A DNA stretch of 64,000 bases from Bordetella genomosp. 8 (lineage in GTDB: Bacteria; Pseudomonadota; Gammaproteobacteria; Burkholderiales; Burkholderiaceae_B): assembly GCF_002119685.1 (NCBI RefSeq), contig NZ_CP021108.1, positions 4,650,001 to 4,714,000 on the forward strand. Reading direction: 5' to 3'. A model generated the notes under the pieces. That model had not been told where the DNA came from and searched no databases. It saw nothing but the letters and a program-made list of their open reading frames with translations. Positions 35,634-44,769 of this stretch are shown here, piece by piece. Numbering within the stretch: position 1 is the stretch's first letter; every line of letters starts with the position of its first letter. Made by a program: the position numbers and the translations under genes.

Positions 35634-37166
35634 CTACTTCGCCGGGGCCGCCGCGTCCGCCGTCTGCTCTGGCTTCCTGGTGGTTTCTTCCCAGCCGCCG
35701 CCGAGCGCCTTGTACAGCGCCACGCGGTTCAACAGCGCCCCCAATCCGGCCTGCACCAGCTGCAGCTGCGCGTTGTAGTAGGTGACCTGGGCGTTCTGCA
35801 CCTGCAGATAATTGTCGACGCCGCCGTTGTAGCGCATCGTGGAGAGTTCGACCGAGCGCGCGGAGGAAGCTTCCAGCGCCCGCAGCGCCTGCACCTGCGT
35901 GCCGTAAGTCGCCACGCCCGCCAGGGCGTCGGAGACCTCCTGGAAAGCCTGCTGGATCGATTTCTCGTACTGCGCCACCGCGATGTTGTCGCGCGCCTTG
36001 GCCAGGTCCAGATTGGCCCGGATGGATCCCCCTGCGAAAATCGGCGTCGTAATGGACGGCGAGAAGCTCCAGAACCCGTGGCCGCCCTTGAAGAGGTCGT
36101 CCAGCGACGGGCTGGCGGAGCCCAGCAGGCCCGTCAGCGATATCGTCGGAAAGAAAGCCGCGCGGGCGGCGCCGATGTTCGCATTGGCCGAGCGCAGGTT
36201 GTTTTCCGCCGACAGGATGTCGGGACGGCGCTCCAGCAGGTCGGACGGCAGGCCCGCCGGAATGCTGGCCAGGACCTGGGCGTTGTCGAACGGGGCCGGT
36301 GCGGGCAGATCCGGCGGCAAGGGCGCGCCGGTCAGCAGGACCAGGGCATTCACCGCCTGCGCCTGGGCCCGCGCCAGCTCGGCCAGGTTGGCCGAGGCCG
36401 AGTCCAGCAGGGACTTGGACTGGTTCAGGTCCAGTTCCGACGAAACCCCGCCATCGAAGCGGCGCTTGACCAGGTCATACGAGGTCTGGCGCGAATCCAG
36501 TGTCTTGCGGGTCAGGTCCAGTTGCACCTCGGCCGCGCGCAGATTCAGGTACGCCTGTGCCACTTCGCCGACCAGCGAGATCTGCACGCTGCGGCGCGCC
36601 TGTTCGGTGGACAGGTACTGCTGGTACGCCGCTTCCGACAGGCTGCGCAGGCGCCCGAACAGATCGATTTCGAATGTGGTCAGGCCCAGGCCCGCCTGGT
36701 ACTGGCTGCTGATCGACGGCGAATCCGGTCCGCCCGGACGCAGGCTGGGCGGCAGGTGCTGGCGCGTGCCCTGGACGCCGGCGCCGATGCTGGGATAGAT
36801 CTGGCCCCGCTGCACGCCCCATTGGGCGCGCGCTTCCTCGACACGCTGCACGGCCACGCGCAGGTCGCGGTTGTTCTGCAGCGACAGCGCGATCAGCGCC
36901 TGCAGGCGCGGATCGCGGAAGAACTCGCGCCAGCCTAGATCGGCGGCCGCCACGTCGCCCGCGGGCGCCAGGGCCGAGGCGGGCTGGGTGCCGGCCGTCG
37001 TGGCCTTGTCGTAGCCGCTGTACACCAGCTTGGGCTGGTCGGGCCAATCCGCCTGGACCGGCGCGGCGGGCCGCTCGTACTTGGGCGCCAGCGAGCAGCC
37101 GCTGACGGCGGCCACGATCGCCATGGCCAGCGAGGTTCTCTTCAACATGAATGGCGCACGCATCAT
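35634..37166 (-). CDS. RND efflux outer-membrane channel lipoprotein (OprM/NodT type)
   Basis: A 510-residue TolC-like channel of the lipid-anchored NodT family. The leader ends AVSGC for lipid attachment. Long helices with QNNRDLRVAVQRVEEARAQ and the repeated half PDILSAENNLRSANANIGAA are typical of the two structural repeats. The ATG 37166 overlaps the RND pump stop as ATGA, so pump and channel are translationally coupled. It ends in a Thr/Ala/Pro-rich tail. Confidence 0.95.
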   Translation of the reverse strand: MMRAPFMLKRTSLAMAIVAAVSGCSLAPKYERPAAPVQADWPDQPKLVYSGYDKATTAGTQPASALAPAGDVAAADLGWREFFRDPRLQALIALSLQNNRDLRVAVQRVEEARAQWGVQRGQIYPSIGAGVQGTRQHLPPSLRPGGPDSPSISSQYQAGLGLTTFEIDLFGRLRSLSEAAYQQYLSTEQARRSVQISLVGEVAQAYLNLRAAEVQLDLTRKTLDSRQTSYDLVKRRFDGGVSSELDLNQSKSLLDSASANLAELARAQAQAVNALVLLTGAPLPPDLPAPAPFDNAQVLASIPAGLPSDLLERRPDILSAENNLRSANANIGAARAAFFPTISLTGLLGSASPSLDDLFKGGHGFWSFSPSITTPIFAGGSIRANLDLAKARDNIAVAQYEKSIQQAFQEVSDALAGVATYGTQVQALRALEASSARSVELSTMRYNGGVDNYLQVQNAQVTYYNAQLQLVQAGLGALLNRVALYKALGGGWEETTRKPEQTADAAAPAK

Positions 37167-40100
37167 TCACCCTTTCCTTCGGTGGCGGGAGCGGGGGGCG
37201 TGCCGTCCTGCGCCCGCTTGACCGCCTGTTCTTCCTCGAAGCGGCGCGCTTCCGCGCCCAGCAGGCGCGGCTTGGTCTTGAACAGACCCAGCACGACGAC
37301 GAAGAAGGTCGGCACGAAAATCACCGCGAACGGCGTGGCCGCCAGCATCCCGCCCAGCACGCCCAGGCCGACCGCGCGTTGGCTGGCCGCGCCCGCGCCG
37401 GTAGCAATGGCCAGCGGGATGACGCCCAGGATGAAGGCCAGCGACGTCATCAGGATAGGCCGGAACCGCAGCCGCGCGGCCTCGACCGCGGACTCGTACA
37501 GCCCGAAGCCGCGCGCGTACTGGTCCTTGGCGAATTCGACGATCAGGATGGCGTTCTTGGCCGCCAGGCCGATCACGGTCACCATCCCGACCTGGAAGTA
37601 CACGTCGTTGGACATCCCCAGCAATCCCACCAGGCCGACCGCGCCGAGCATGCCCAGCGGCACCACCAGCATCACCGAGATCGGAATGGCCCAGCTTTCA
37701 TACAGGGCCGCCAGCACCAGGAACACCACCAGCAGGGACAACCCCATCAGGATGGGCGCCTGGTTGCCGGCCTCCCGCTCCTGATAGGACAGGCCGTTCC
37801 ACTCGTAGCCGAAGCCCTGCGGCAACTGGGTCATCAGGCTTTCCATTTCCTGCATGGCTTCGCCGCTGGTGTAGCCCGGCCCCGCGTCGCCGGAGATACG
37901 GATCGACTCGTAGCTGTTGTAGCGCACGATCTGCACCGGGCCCTGGCCCCATTTGGCGGTGACGAAGCTCGACAAGGGCACCATGCCGCCGCTCGCATTG
38001 CGGGCGTTCAGGTTCAGGATGTCCTCCACCTGCATGCGATACGGCGCATCGGCCTGCACCCACACGTTCTGCATGCGGCCGAAGTTGGGGAACTTGTTGA
38101 TCAGCGCGCTGCCCACCGCGGTGGAAACCAGCGTGGCCGCCTCGTCGAAGTTGACCCCCAGCGCGGCCGCTTTCTGGCGGTCGATGGTCAGGCTCAATTG
38201 CGCGCTCGGCCCGAGCCCGGATATCCGCACCTGCGACAGCACGGGGCTCTTCATCGCCATCCCCATCAACTGGCCCGTGGCGGCCGCAAGCGCGTCGGTA
38301 CCCGCGCCGGCGCGGTCCTGCAGGCGGAAATCGAAGCCGGTGGCGTTACCCAGCGTCGAGATGGCCGGCGGCACCACGGTGAAGACCATGGCGTCGTGTA
38401 TGCCCATCAGCAGGTTGTTCAAGGCCCGGAAAGACACCGCCTGGGCGGAATTCGCGCGCCCCTTGCGCTCGTCGAAATCCTTCAGAGTGGTGAAGGCGAT
38501 CGCCGCGTTCAGGCCGTTGCCGTTGAAGCTGAACCCCTGCACGGCAATGATGTTCTGCACCTGCGGCTGATCCATGAAGTACTTTTCGACCTGCTGCAGC
38601 ACGTCCACCGCGCGGTTGGCGCTGGAGCCCGACGGCAGTTCGATGTTGCTGATCACGTAGCCCTGGTCTTCCTCGGGCAGGAAGGACGAGGGCATGCGCC
38701 AGTACAGCCAGCCCAGCAGCAGCACCAGCACCAGGTAGATCACCATCATCCGGCCACCCTTGTGCAGGATGCGCGACACCCAGTTCTGGTACGCGTGCGT
38801 GCCGCGGTCGAAACGGCGGTTGAACCAGCCGAAGAAACCGCGCTTTTCCTCGTGCCTGTCATGCGGCACGGGCTTGAGGATGGTGGCGCACAAGGCCGGC
38901 GTGAAGCTCAGCGCCAGGAAGGCGGAGAAGAAGATCGACACCGCCATGGCGACGGCGAACTGGCGATAGATCACGCCGACCGAACCGCCCATGAAAGCCA
39001 GCGGCAGGAACACGCTGACCAGCACCAGCGTGATGCCGGTGATGGCGCCGGTGATCTGCGGCATGGCGCGCGACGTCGCCTCCTTGGGCGACAGGCCTTC
39101 GCTGGCCATGATGCGCTCGACGTTTTCCACCACCACGATGGCATCGTCCACCAGGATCCCGATGGCAAGTACCATGGCGAACATGGTCAATACGTTGATC
39201 GAGAAGCCCAGCGCCAGCATCACCGCGAAAGCGCCGAGCATCGCGACCGGCACCACCAGGGCCGGGATGATGGTGTAGCGCACGTTCTGCAGGAACAGGA
39301 ACATCACCAGGAACACCAGCACCATGGCCTCGAGCAGCGTCTTGACCACGTCTGAGATCGAGGTCTGCACGTAGGGCGCGGTGTCGTACGGGATGTCGTA
39401 CTTGATGTTGGCCGGGAAGTACTTGGACAGCTGCTCCATCTGCTGGCGCACGCCCTTGGCGGTGGCCAGCGCGTTGGCATCGGGCGACAGGATGATGGCG
39501 AAGGCGGCCGTCGGCTTGCCGTTCAGGCGCGCGCCGAAGAAGTAGTTGTCGGCACCGATCTCGACGCGCGCGACGTCGCGGATGCGTACCACCGACCCGT
39601 CGGTATTGGCGCGCAGCACCAGGTTGCCGAAGCCTTCGACCGTGGACAACTGGCCATTGGCGATCACGGTTGCGGTCGTGCGCTGGTCCGCCGGATTGGG
39701 CGGGCCGCCCATATTGCCGCCGGAGATCAGCACGTTCTGCTGCGCGATCACCTGGTTGACGTCCGACATGCTCAGGTTGTAGCCGACCAGCTTCTGCGGA
39801 TCGACCCAGATACGCATGGCGCGGGGCGCGGCGAACAGCTGGAACTGGCCCACGCCCGGCACGCGCGACACGGGGTTCTTCACATTGCGCGTGACGTAGT
39901 CGGCCAACGCGGTCTGGTCCATCGTGCCGTCGGTGGACGACACGGTCACGATCATCAGGAAGCCGGTACTGGTCTGCTGGAACTGCACGCCCTGCTGCGC
40001 GACCGCGGCGGGGAGCTGGGCCGTCACGTTGGCCACGCGGTTCTGCACGTCAACCTGGGCCAGGTCCGGATCACGGCCCGGCGCGAACGTGGCGGTAATG

Positions 40101-40366
40101 GTCGACTGGCCGTTCGAGTCGCTGACGGACTCGTAATACAGCAAGCCCTTGGCGCCGTTGAGCTGATCCTCGATCAGGCTGGTCACCGAGTCGGCCACTT
40201 CCTTGGCGGACGCGCCGGGATAGGTGGCGGTGATCTCGATGGCGGGCGGCGCGACGTTGGGATACTGCGAAACCGGCATATTGGGGATCGCCAGTATCCC
40301 CGCGAGCAGGATGAACAGCGCGACCACCCAGGCAAAGATAGGTCTATCGATAAAAAATTGCGGCAT
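37163..40366 (-). CDS. RND multidrug efflux inner-membrane pump (AcrB/MexB-like)
   Basis: A 1067-residue proton-driven exporter with the normal 12-helix plan and two large periplasmic loops. The N-terminus MPQFFIDRPIFAWVVALFI, the proton-relay pair in ILVDDAIVVVENVERIM and the Lys in LAAKNAILIVEFAKD are all intact, so it should be functional. Closest in style to AcrB/MexB/BpeB hydrophobic drug exporters. Start ATG 40366 gives the conserved N-terminus. Middle gene of an adaptor-pump-channel operon; no local TetR repressor is adjacent. Confidence 0.96.
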   Translation of the reverse strand: MPQFFIDRPIFAWVVALFILLAGILAIPNMPVSQYPNVAPPAIEITATYPGASAKEVADSVTSLIEDQLNGAKGLLYYESVSDSNGQSTITATFAPGRDPDLAQVDVQNRVANVTAQLPAAVAQQGVQFQQTSTGFLMIVTVSSTDGTMDQTALADYVTRNVKNPVSRVPGVGQFQLFAAPRAMRIWVDPQKLVGYNLSMSDVNQVIAQQNVLISGGNMGGPPNPADQRTTATVIANGQLSTVEGFGNLVLRANTDGSVVRIRDVARVEIGADNYFFGARLNGKPTAAFAIILSPDANALATAKGVRQQMEQLSKYFPANIKYDIPYDTAPYVQTSISDVVKTLLEAMVLVFLVMFLFLQNVRYTIIPALVVPVAMLGAFAVMLALGFSINVLTMFAMVLAIGILVDDAIVVVENVERIMASEGLSPKEATSRAMPQITGAITGITLVLVSVFLPLAFMGGSVGVIYRQFAVAMAVSIFFSAFLALSFTPALCATILKPVPHDRHEEKRGFFGWFNRRFDRGTHAYQNWVSRILHKGGRMMVIYLVLVLLLGWLYWRMPSSFLPEEDQGYVISNIELPSGSSANRAVDVLQQVEKYFMDQPQVQNIIAVQGFSFNGNGLNAAIAFTTLKDFDERKGRANSAQAVSFRALNNLLMGIHDAMVFTVVPPAISTLGNATGFDFRLQDRAGAGTDALAAATGQLMGMAMKSPVLSQVRISGLGPSAQLSLTIDRQKAAALGVNFDEAATLVSTAVGSALINKFPNFGRMQNVWVQADAPYRMQVEDILNLNARNASGGMVPLSSFVTAKWGQGPVQIVRYNSYESIRISGDAGPGYTSGEAMQEMESLMTQLPQGFGYEWNGLSYQEREAGNQAPILMGLSLLVVFLVLAALYESWAIPISVMLVVPLGMLGAVGLVGLLGMSNDVYFQVGMVTVIGLAAKNAILIVEFAKDQYARGFGLYESAVEAARLRFRPILMTSLAFILGVIPLAIATGAGAASQRAVGLGVLGGMLAATPFAVIFVPTFFVVVLGLFKTKPRLLGAEARRFEEEQAVKRAQDGTPPAPATEGKGE

Positions 40367-40434
40367 GAGGGTAGACCCCGAAGACAATGCTCATGGTGCG
40401 GGGAGGCGGCGCCCTGGCACGGCGCCGCGCCCGA

Positions 40435-41706
40435 TTACGACTTCTGACCGGCAGGCGCGGCGGGAGCCGCCGGCTGCTGTGCCCCGGGCTGCTTGCCTGG
40501 CTGCGCGTTGGGGGCCGGTTGCTGACCGCCGCCCGGAGCCTGCTGCGCCCCAGGCTGCTGGCCCGGCGTCCATTGCGAAACCTTGACCGGCGCGCCAGGG
40601 CGGACTTTCTGGAAGCCTTCCACGACGACCACGTCGCCGGCCTTCAGGCCGCTCGTGATGACCCAGCGCCCGTTGAGCGCATTGCCGGTGGTCACGTTGA
40701 CCTGGTCGATCTTGCCGTCCCGTACCAGCATCAGGCTCTGCAAGCCGTCAGGCGTGCGCTGCAGGGCCTGCTGCGGCACCAGTAGCGCCTTGTCGTCCAC
40801 GCCCTGCGTCAGCCGCACACGCACGTACATGCCGGGCAGCAGCACGGTTTCCGGATTGGGGAATTCGGCGCGCAGGTTCACCTGCCCGGTGGACGGATCG
40901 ACGGTGATGCCGGTGAACAGCAGCTTGCCTTTATGCCCGTAGATCGAGCCGTCCTCCAGCACGACCTCGGCCAGGGCGGCGTTCTCGCCCACCTTCTGCA
41001 GCTGGCCGGCCGCGAAGGCCTTGCGCAACGCCGCCAGATCGGTGGTGGACTGCGTGAAATCCACGTAGACGGGATCCAACTGCTGGACCAGCGCCATCTG
41101 CGTGGCCGAAGAGCCTTCCACCAGCGCGCCTTCGGTCACCAGCGGCTTGCCGATGCGGCCGGTGATCGGCGACGTCACGTTGGTATAGCCAAGGTTGATC
41201 GAGGCGTTCTGCAGATTGGCCTTGGCCGCCGCGACCGCCGCGTCGGCCTGCCGGTAGCTGGCCACCGCGTTGTCGTATTCCTGCTTGCTGACGGCATTCG
41301 CCTTGACCAGCGGCGCGTAGCGATCGGCCAGCGCCTTGGCGCTGAACAGATCGGCCTGGGACTGCTTCAACTGCGCGGCGGCCTGGTCGTAGGCCGCCTT
41401 GTAGGGCGCCGGATCGATCTTGAACAGCAGCTCGTTTTCCTTGACGTCGCCGCCCTGCTGGAAAACGATCTTCTGCACGATGCCGGTGACCCGAGCGCGG
41501 ATTTGCGCGTCGCGCACGGCGTCGACGCGGCCAGGCAGGTCGGCTACGCTGGGCGCGCGCTCGGGCTGCACCGTGATGACGCTGACCTGGGGTGGACCGG
41601 GATTCAGTTGAGGACGTTCGCCGCATCCGGCGAGTAATGTCACCGCGGCGGCAATGGTGACCAGGGGTGCTGCTACGCGCTTTGGAACACGAGGCGCAAA
41701 ATGCAT
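40435..41706 (-). CDS. RND efflux periplasmic adaptor (AcrA/MexA-like)
   Basis: A 423-residue membrane-fusion lipoprotein (leader ends TLLAGC). Biotinyl-lipoyl-like half motifs are visible (GRVDAVRDAQIRARVTGIV, then SPITGRIGKPLVTEGALVEG) around an alpha-helical hairpin. ATG 41706 is preceded by GAGAGGA and replaces a longer open frame. The last 45 residues form an unusual Gln/Pro/Ala/Gly-rich tail, longer than the usual adaptor end and likely disordered. First gene of the pump operon. Confidence 0.95.
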   Translation of the reverse strand: MHFAPRVPKRVAAPLVTIAAAVTLLAGCGERPQLNPGPPQVSVITVQPERAPSVADLPGRVDAVRDAQIRARVTGIVQKIVFQQGGDVKENELLFKIDPAPYKAAYDQAAAQLKQSQADLFSAKALADRYAPLVKANAVSKQEYDNAVASYRQADAAVAAAKANLQNASINLGYTNVTSPITGRIGKPLVTEGALVEGSSATQMALVQQLDPVYVDFTQSTTDLAALRKAFAAGQLQKVGENAALAEVVLEDGSIYGHKGKLLFTGITVDPSTGQVNLRAEFPNPETVLLPGMYVRVRLTQGVDDKALLVPQQALQRTPDGLQSLMLVRDGKIDQVNVTTGNALNGRWVITSGLKAGDVVVVEGFQKVRPGAPVKVSQWTPGQQPGAQQAPGGGQQPAPNAQPGKQPGAQQPAAPAAPAGQKS

Positions 41707-41902
41707 GGAATCCTCTCGCCATCGGCATGCGAAACCATGCCGTCTTGAATGAAGCGGGCACGGAAGGCCGATTGGCGTCCGGCAGCGCTCATGGCGACGC
41801 GCGAACCATGCCCCCACCCCATCCGTCTCCCGCGGGCCGCGCTAATGTAACGCATTCAACGATTCGACACCAATATCATGCAATCTGTGTCGGATGAACG
41901 AC

Positions 41903-41925
41903 AAAAGAGCCGGCAAGGCCGGCTC
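41903..41925 (-). terminator. Terminator of the MHS transporter gene
   Basis: On the minus strand GAGCCGGC-CTT-GCCGGCTC is followed by TTTT. The stem is eight perfect pairs with a three-base loop. It lies 67 bases past the transporter stop and separates it from the efflux operon. Confidence 0.85.
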
Positions 41926-41992
41926 CTGGAATGGGGAAGGTGGCAGGCGCGCCGCTGTCGCACGGCGCGCCGGTCCAGGTTTCGATGCGGCC

Positions 41993-43330
41993 TCAGTCGC
42001 GCTGGAGCTCCAGCGAGCGATTGATGCGCAGGGCCAGCAGCGTGCAGGCCACCCCGGACAGCAGATAGACGCTGACCGCGCCCAGGCCGAAACGGGCCGA
42101 CAGGCTCAGCGCCACGACAGGCGCGAATGCCGCGCCGAACAACCACGCGAAGTCGGCCGTGAAGGCCGCGCCGGTGTAGCGGAAACGGCGGGCGAAATTG
42201 GACGTCACGGTGCCCGACGCCTGCCCGTAGGACAAGCCCAGCAGCACGAAACCGATCAGGATGAAGGCGTCCTGCGCCACGGTGCCGCCGTCCAGCAGCC
42301 ACGGGGTGCACAGGCTGAACACCCCGATCAGGCAGGCCAGCGTGCCCAGGGTATTGCGGCGGCCGATGTGGTCGGCCAGCCAGCCCGAGGCCATGGTGCC
42401 CAGGATGCCCAGCAAGGCCCCGATGACCTGCACGCTCAGGATGGCGTCGATGGACTGCGTGGACTGCAGCGCCAGCCAGGACAGCGGGAAGATGGTCACC
42501 AGGTGGAACAGGGCATAGCTGGCCAGGGCGGCGAAGGCGCCCAGGAAGATGTTGTAGCCCTGCTCGCGCATCAGGGTGTGGGCGGGGATGGGCTCCAGCT
42601 CGCCTTCCTCCAGCAGCCGCGTGTATTCATGCGTCACCACCAGGCGCAGCCGCGCGAACAGCGCCACCACGTTGATGGCGAAGGCGACGTAGAAGGGATA
42701 GCGCCAGCCCCATTCGGTGAAGTCGTCCGCGTTCAGGTTGGTGTGCAGGTACAGGAACAGGCCGCCCGCCAGCAGGAAGCCGATGGGCGCGCCCAGCTGG
42801 CCCAGCATCGCGTACCAGCCGCGCCGTTCCGGCGGGGCGTTCAGGGCCAGCAGGGACGGCAGGCCATCCCAGGCGCCCCCGGTGGCCAGGCCTTGCAGGC
42901 AGCGGAACACGGCAAGCAATATAATGGCGCGTTCGCCCAGGGTGGCAAAGTTGGGCAGGAACGCGATACCGGCGGTAGCCGTACCGAGCACGAAGAGTGC
43001 GATGGTCAGCTTCGTCGCACGGCCCCAACGCCTCTGCACGGCCATGAACAAGGCGGTGCCGAAGGGCCGGGCGATGAAGGCGAAGGAAAATACGACGAAG
43101 GCGGCAAGTATGCCTTCCAGCCGCGTCAGGAACGGGAAGAACACCTGCGGGAAGACGAGTACCGAGGCGATCCCGTATACGAAGAAGTCGAAATATTCGG
43201 AGGCCCGTCCTATGACGACGCCAATGGCGATTTCTCCGGGCGCGACCTTGGAATGGTCGGCGGTGGTCAATCTTGCGTCACGCTCGAGCGTAGTCGATGA
43301 CGCGTCTGGGAATGCTGCAGTCGTGGACAT
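41993..43330 (-). CDS. MFS transporter, metabolite:H+ symporter type
   Basis: A 445-residue major facilitator of the metabolite:proton symporter style, with about 12 helices. The N-terminus (IAIGVVIGRASEYFDFFVYG) and the first-loop motif region FIARPFGTALFMAVQRRWGR match carboxylate/osmolyte MHS permeases. AGGAGAT precedes the ATG. It is divergent from cyoA, sharing a 299-base intergenic region, and ends in its own terminator. The substrate is probably a small carboxylate but is not readable. Confidence 0.88.
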   Translation of the reverse strand: MSTTAAFPDASSTTLERDARLTTADHSKVAPGEIAIGVVIGRASEYFDFFVYGIASVLVFPQVFFPFLTRLEGILAAFVVFSFAFIARPFGTALFMAVQRRWGRATKLTIALFVLGTATAGIAFLPNFATLGERAIILLAVFRCLQGLATGGAWDGLPSLLALNAPPERRGWYAMLGQLGAPIGFLLAGGLFLYLHTNLNADDFTEWGWRYPFYVAFAINVVALFARLRLVVTHEYTRLLEEGELEPIPAHTLMREQGYNIFLGAFAALASYALFHLVTIFPLSWLALQSTQSIDAILSVQVIGALLGILGTMASGWLADHIGRRNTLGTLACLIGVFSLCTPWLLDGGTVAQDAFILIGFVLLGLSYGQASGTVTSNFARRFRYTGAAFTADFAWLFGAAFAPVVALSLSARFGLGAVSVYLLSGVACTLLALRINRSLELQRD

Positions 43331-43629
43331 CTTATCTCCTCGCGATCATTGCGACCGGTTGCCCGGCCGTAGCAGTCTTCGTACCCGAAGACGGCTCCCT
43401 ACTGTCGCGCAGGCCTGCTGCTTACCGAAAATTGCCCTTCAACAGGCCCGGCGTGCCTTAGCATGGCACGACTTTCGGCTTGCCGCCATAGGTAGGACAA
43501 AATGTCCACTTTCCGCAGTGCGTCAAAAATTGTACATTTCGCGTGATTTTTTCTCGCAAGCTTACGCGGCGCTTACAGCTCCCCGTCAGCATTCCGCCCC
43601 AGTTCCTGTTTGAGCTTTCGTCGCCCGGC

Positions 43630-44706
43630 ATGTCATCCTCCACGTTTCCCCGCCGACTTCTCCTGCTTCCGCTGCTCGCCCTGGTCGCCCTCCTGGGTGG
43701 CTGTAACGGGGTGGTGATGTCTCCGTCCGGCGATATCGCAGTGCAGCAACGCGATCTGATCGTCATCTCCACGGTGTTGATGCTGATCATCATCATCCCG
43801 GTCATCATCCTGACCCTGGTGTTCGCCTGGCGCTACCGCGCTTCCAACACCAACGCCACCTACGACCCCGAGTGGCACCATTCCACCGTGGTGGAACTGG
43901 TGGTGTGGTCGGCGCCGCTGCTGATCATCATCGCCCTGGGCGCCATCACCTGGGTGACGACCCACCGCCTGGACCCCTACCGTCCGCTGGACCGCATCGC
44001 GGAAGGCCACGAGCTGCCCACCAACGTCAAACCGCTGACGGTGGAAGTGGTGGCCCTGGACTGGAAATGGCTGTTCATCTACCCCGAGGAAGGCGTGGCC
44101 ACGGTGAACGAGCTGGTGGCCCCGGTAAACCGGCCCATCACGTTCAAGATCACGTCGTCGACGATGATGAACTCCTTCTTCATCCCGGCGCTGGCCGGCC
44201 AGGTCTATGCCATGCCCGGCATGGAAACCAAGCTGCACGCCGTGATCAACAAGGCCGGCGTGTATGAAGGCTTCTCGGCCAACTACAGCGGCGCCGGTTT
44301 CTCGGACATGCGCTTCAAGTTCTACGGCATGACCAATGCCGACTTCGACAACTGGGTCCAGCAGACGCGCGACGGCGGGGGTGAACTGACCCGCCCGGTC
44401 TACCTGAAACTGGAACAGCCCAGCGAAAAGGACCCGGTACGCCGCTACGCCAAGGTGGCGCCCGATCTGTATGACGCCATCGTCAACCGCTGCGTCGAAT
44501 CCAACCGCATGTGCATCAAGGACATGATGGCGATCGACGAGAAGGGCGGCCTCGGTACGTCCGGCACGTACAACGTCGCGAACAACGGCTCGACCCGCGT
44601 CCGTCTCGGCCTGGCCGACACGTCCGCGCGGAACTATGTCGGCGCCGTCTGCACGCCCGCCAACCCCACCGGCGCCGCCGTCCTGGACGATCGCGTACCG
44701 CTCTGA
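43630..44706 (+). CDS. cyoA: Cytochrome bo3 quinol oxidase subunit II
   Basis: A 358-residue lipoprotein subunit (leader ends LLGGC) with two N-terminal helices and a periplasmic cupredoxin domain. The Cys and His ligands of a CuA centre are missing: the corresponding loop reads GFSANYSGAGFSDMRF, so it takes electrons from quinol, not cytochrome c. VALDWKWLFIYPEEG and SSTMMNSFFIPALAGQVYAM are CyoA signatures. ATG 43630 gives the lipoprotein leader; an earlier in-frame GTG does not. First gene of cyoABCD. Confidence 0.95.
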   Translation: MSSSTFPRRLLLLPLLALVALLGGCNGVVMSPSGDIAVQQRDLIVISTVLMLIIIIPVIILTLVFAWRYRASNTNATYDPEWHHSTVVELVVWSAPLLIIIALGAITWVTTHRLDPYRPLDRIAEGHELPTNVKPLTVEVVALDWKWLFIYPEEGVATVNELVAPVNRPITFKITSSTMMNSFFIPALAGQVYAMPGMETKLHAVINKAGVYEGFSANYSGAGFSDMRFKFYGMTNADFDNWVQQTRDGGGELTRPVYLKLEQPSEKDPVRRYAKVAPDLYDAIVNRCVESNRMCIKDMMAIDEKGGLGTSGTYNVANNGSTRVRLGLADTSARNYVGAVCTPANPTGAAVLDDRVPL

Positions 44707-44769
44707 TCCGAATCTGAGTAAGCCGCCCGCCCCTCTTTCCGCCTTGCGCCTCCCGTCACGGGAATCGAG

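Noticed and set aside
34083..39355. Very long plus-strand frames (951 and 734 codons) opposite NDH-2 and the RND genes
   Set aside because: They lie over intact minus-strand genes with all conserved motifs and have low-complexity Gln/His/Arg composition; no protein family is recognisable.
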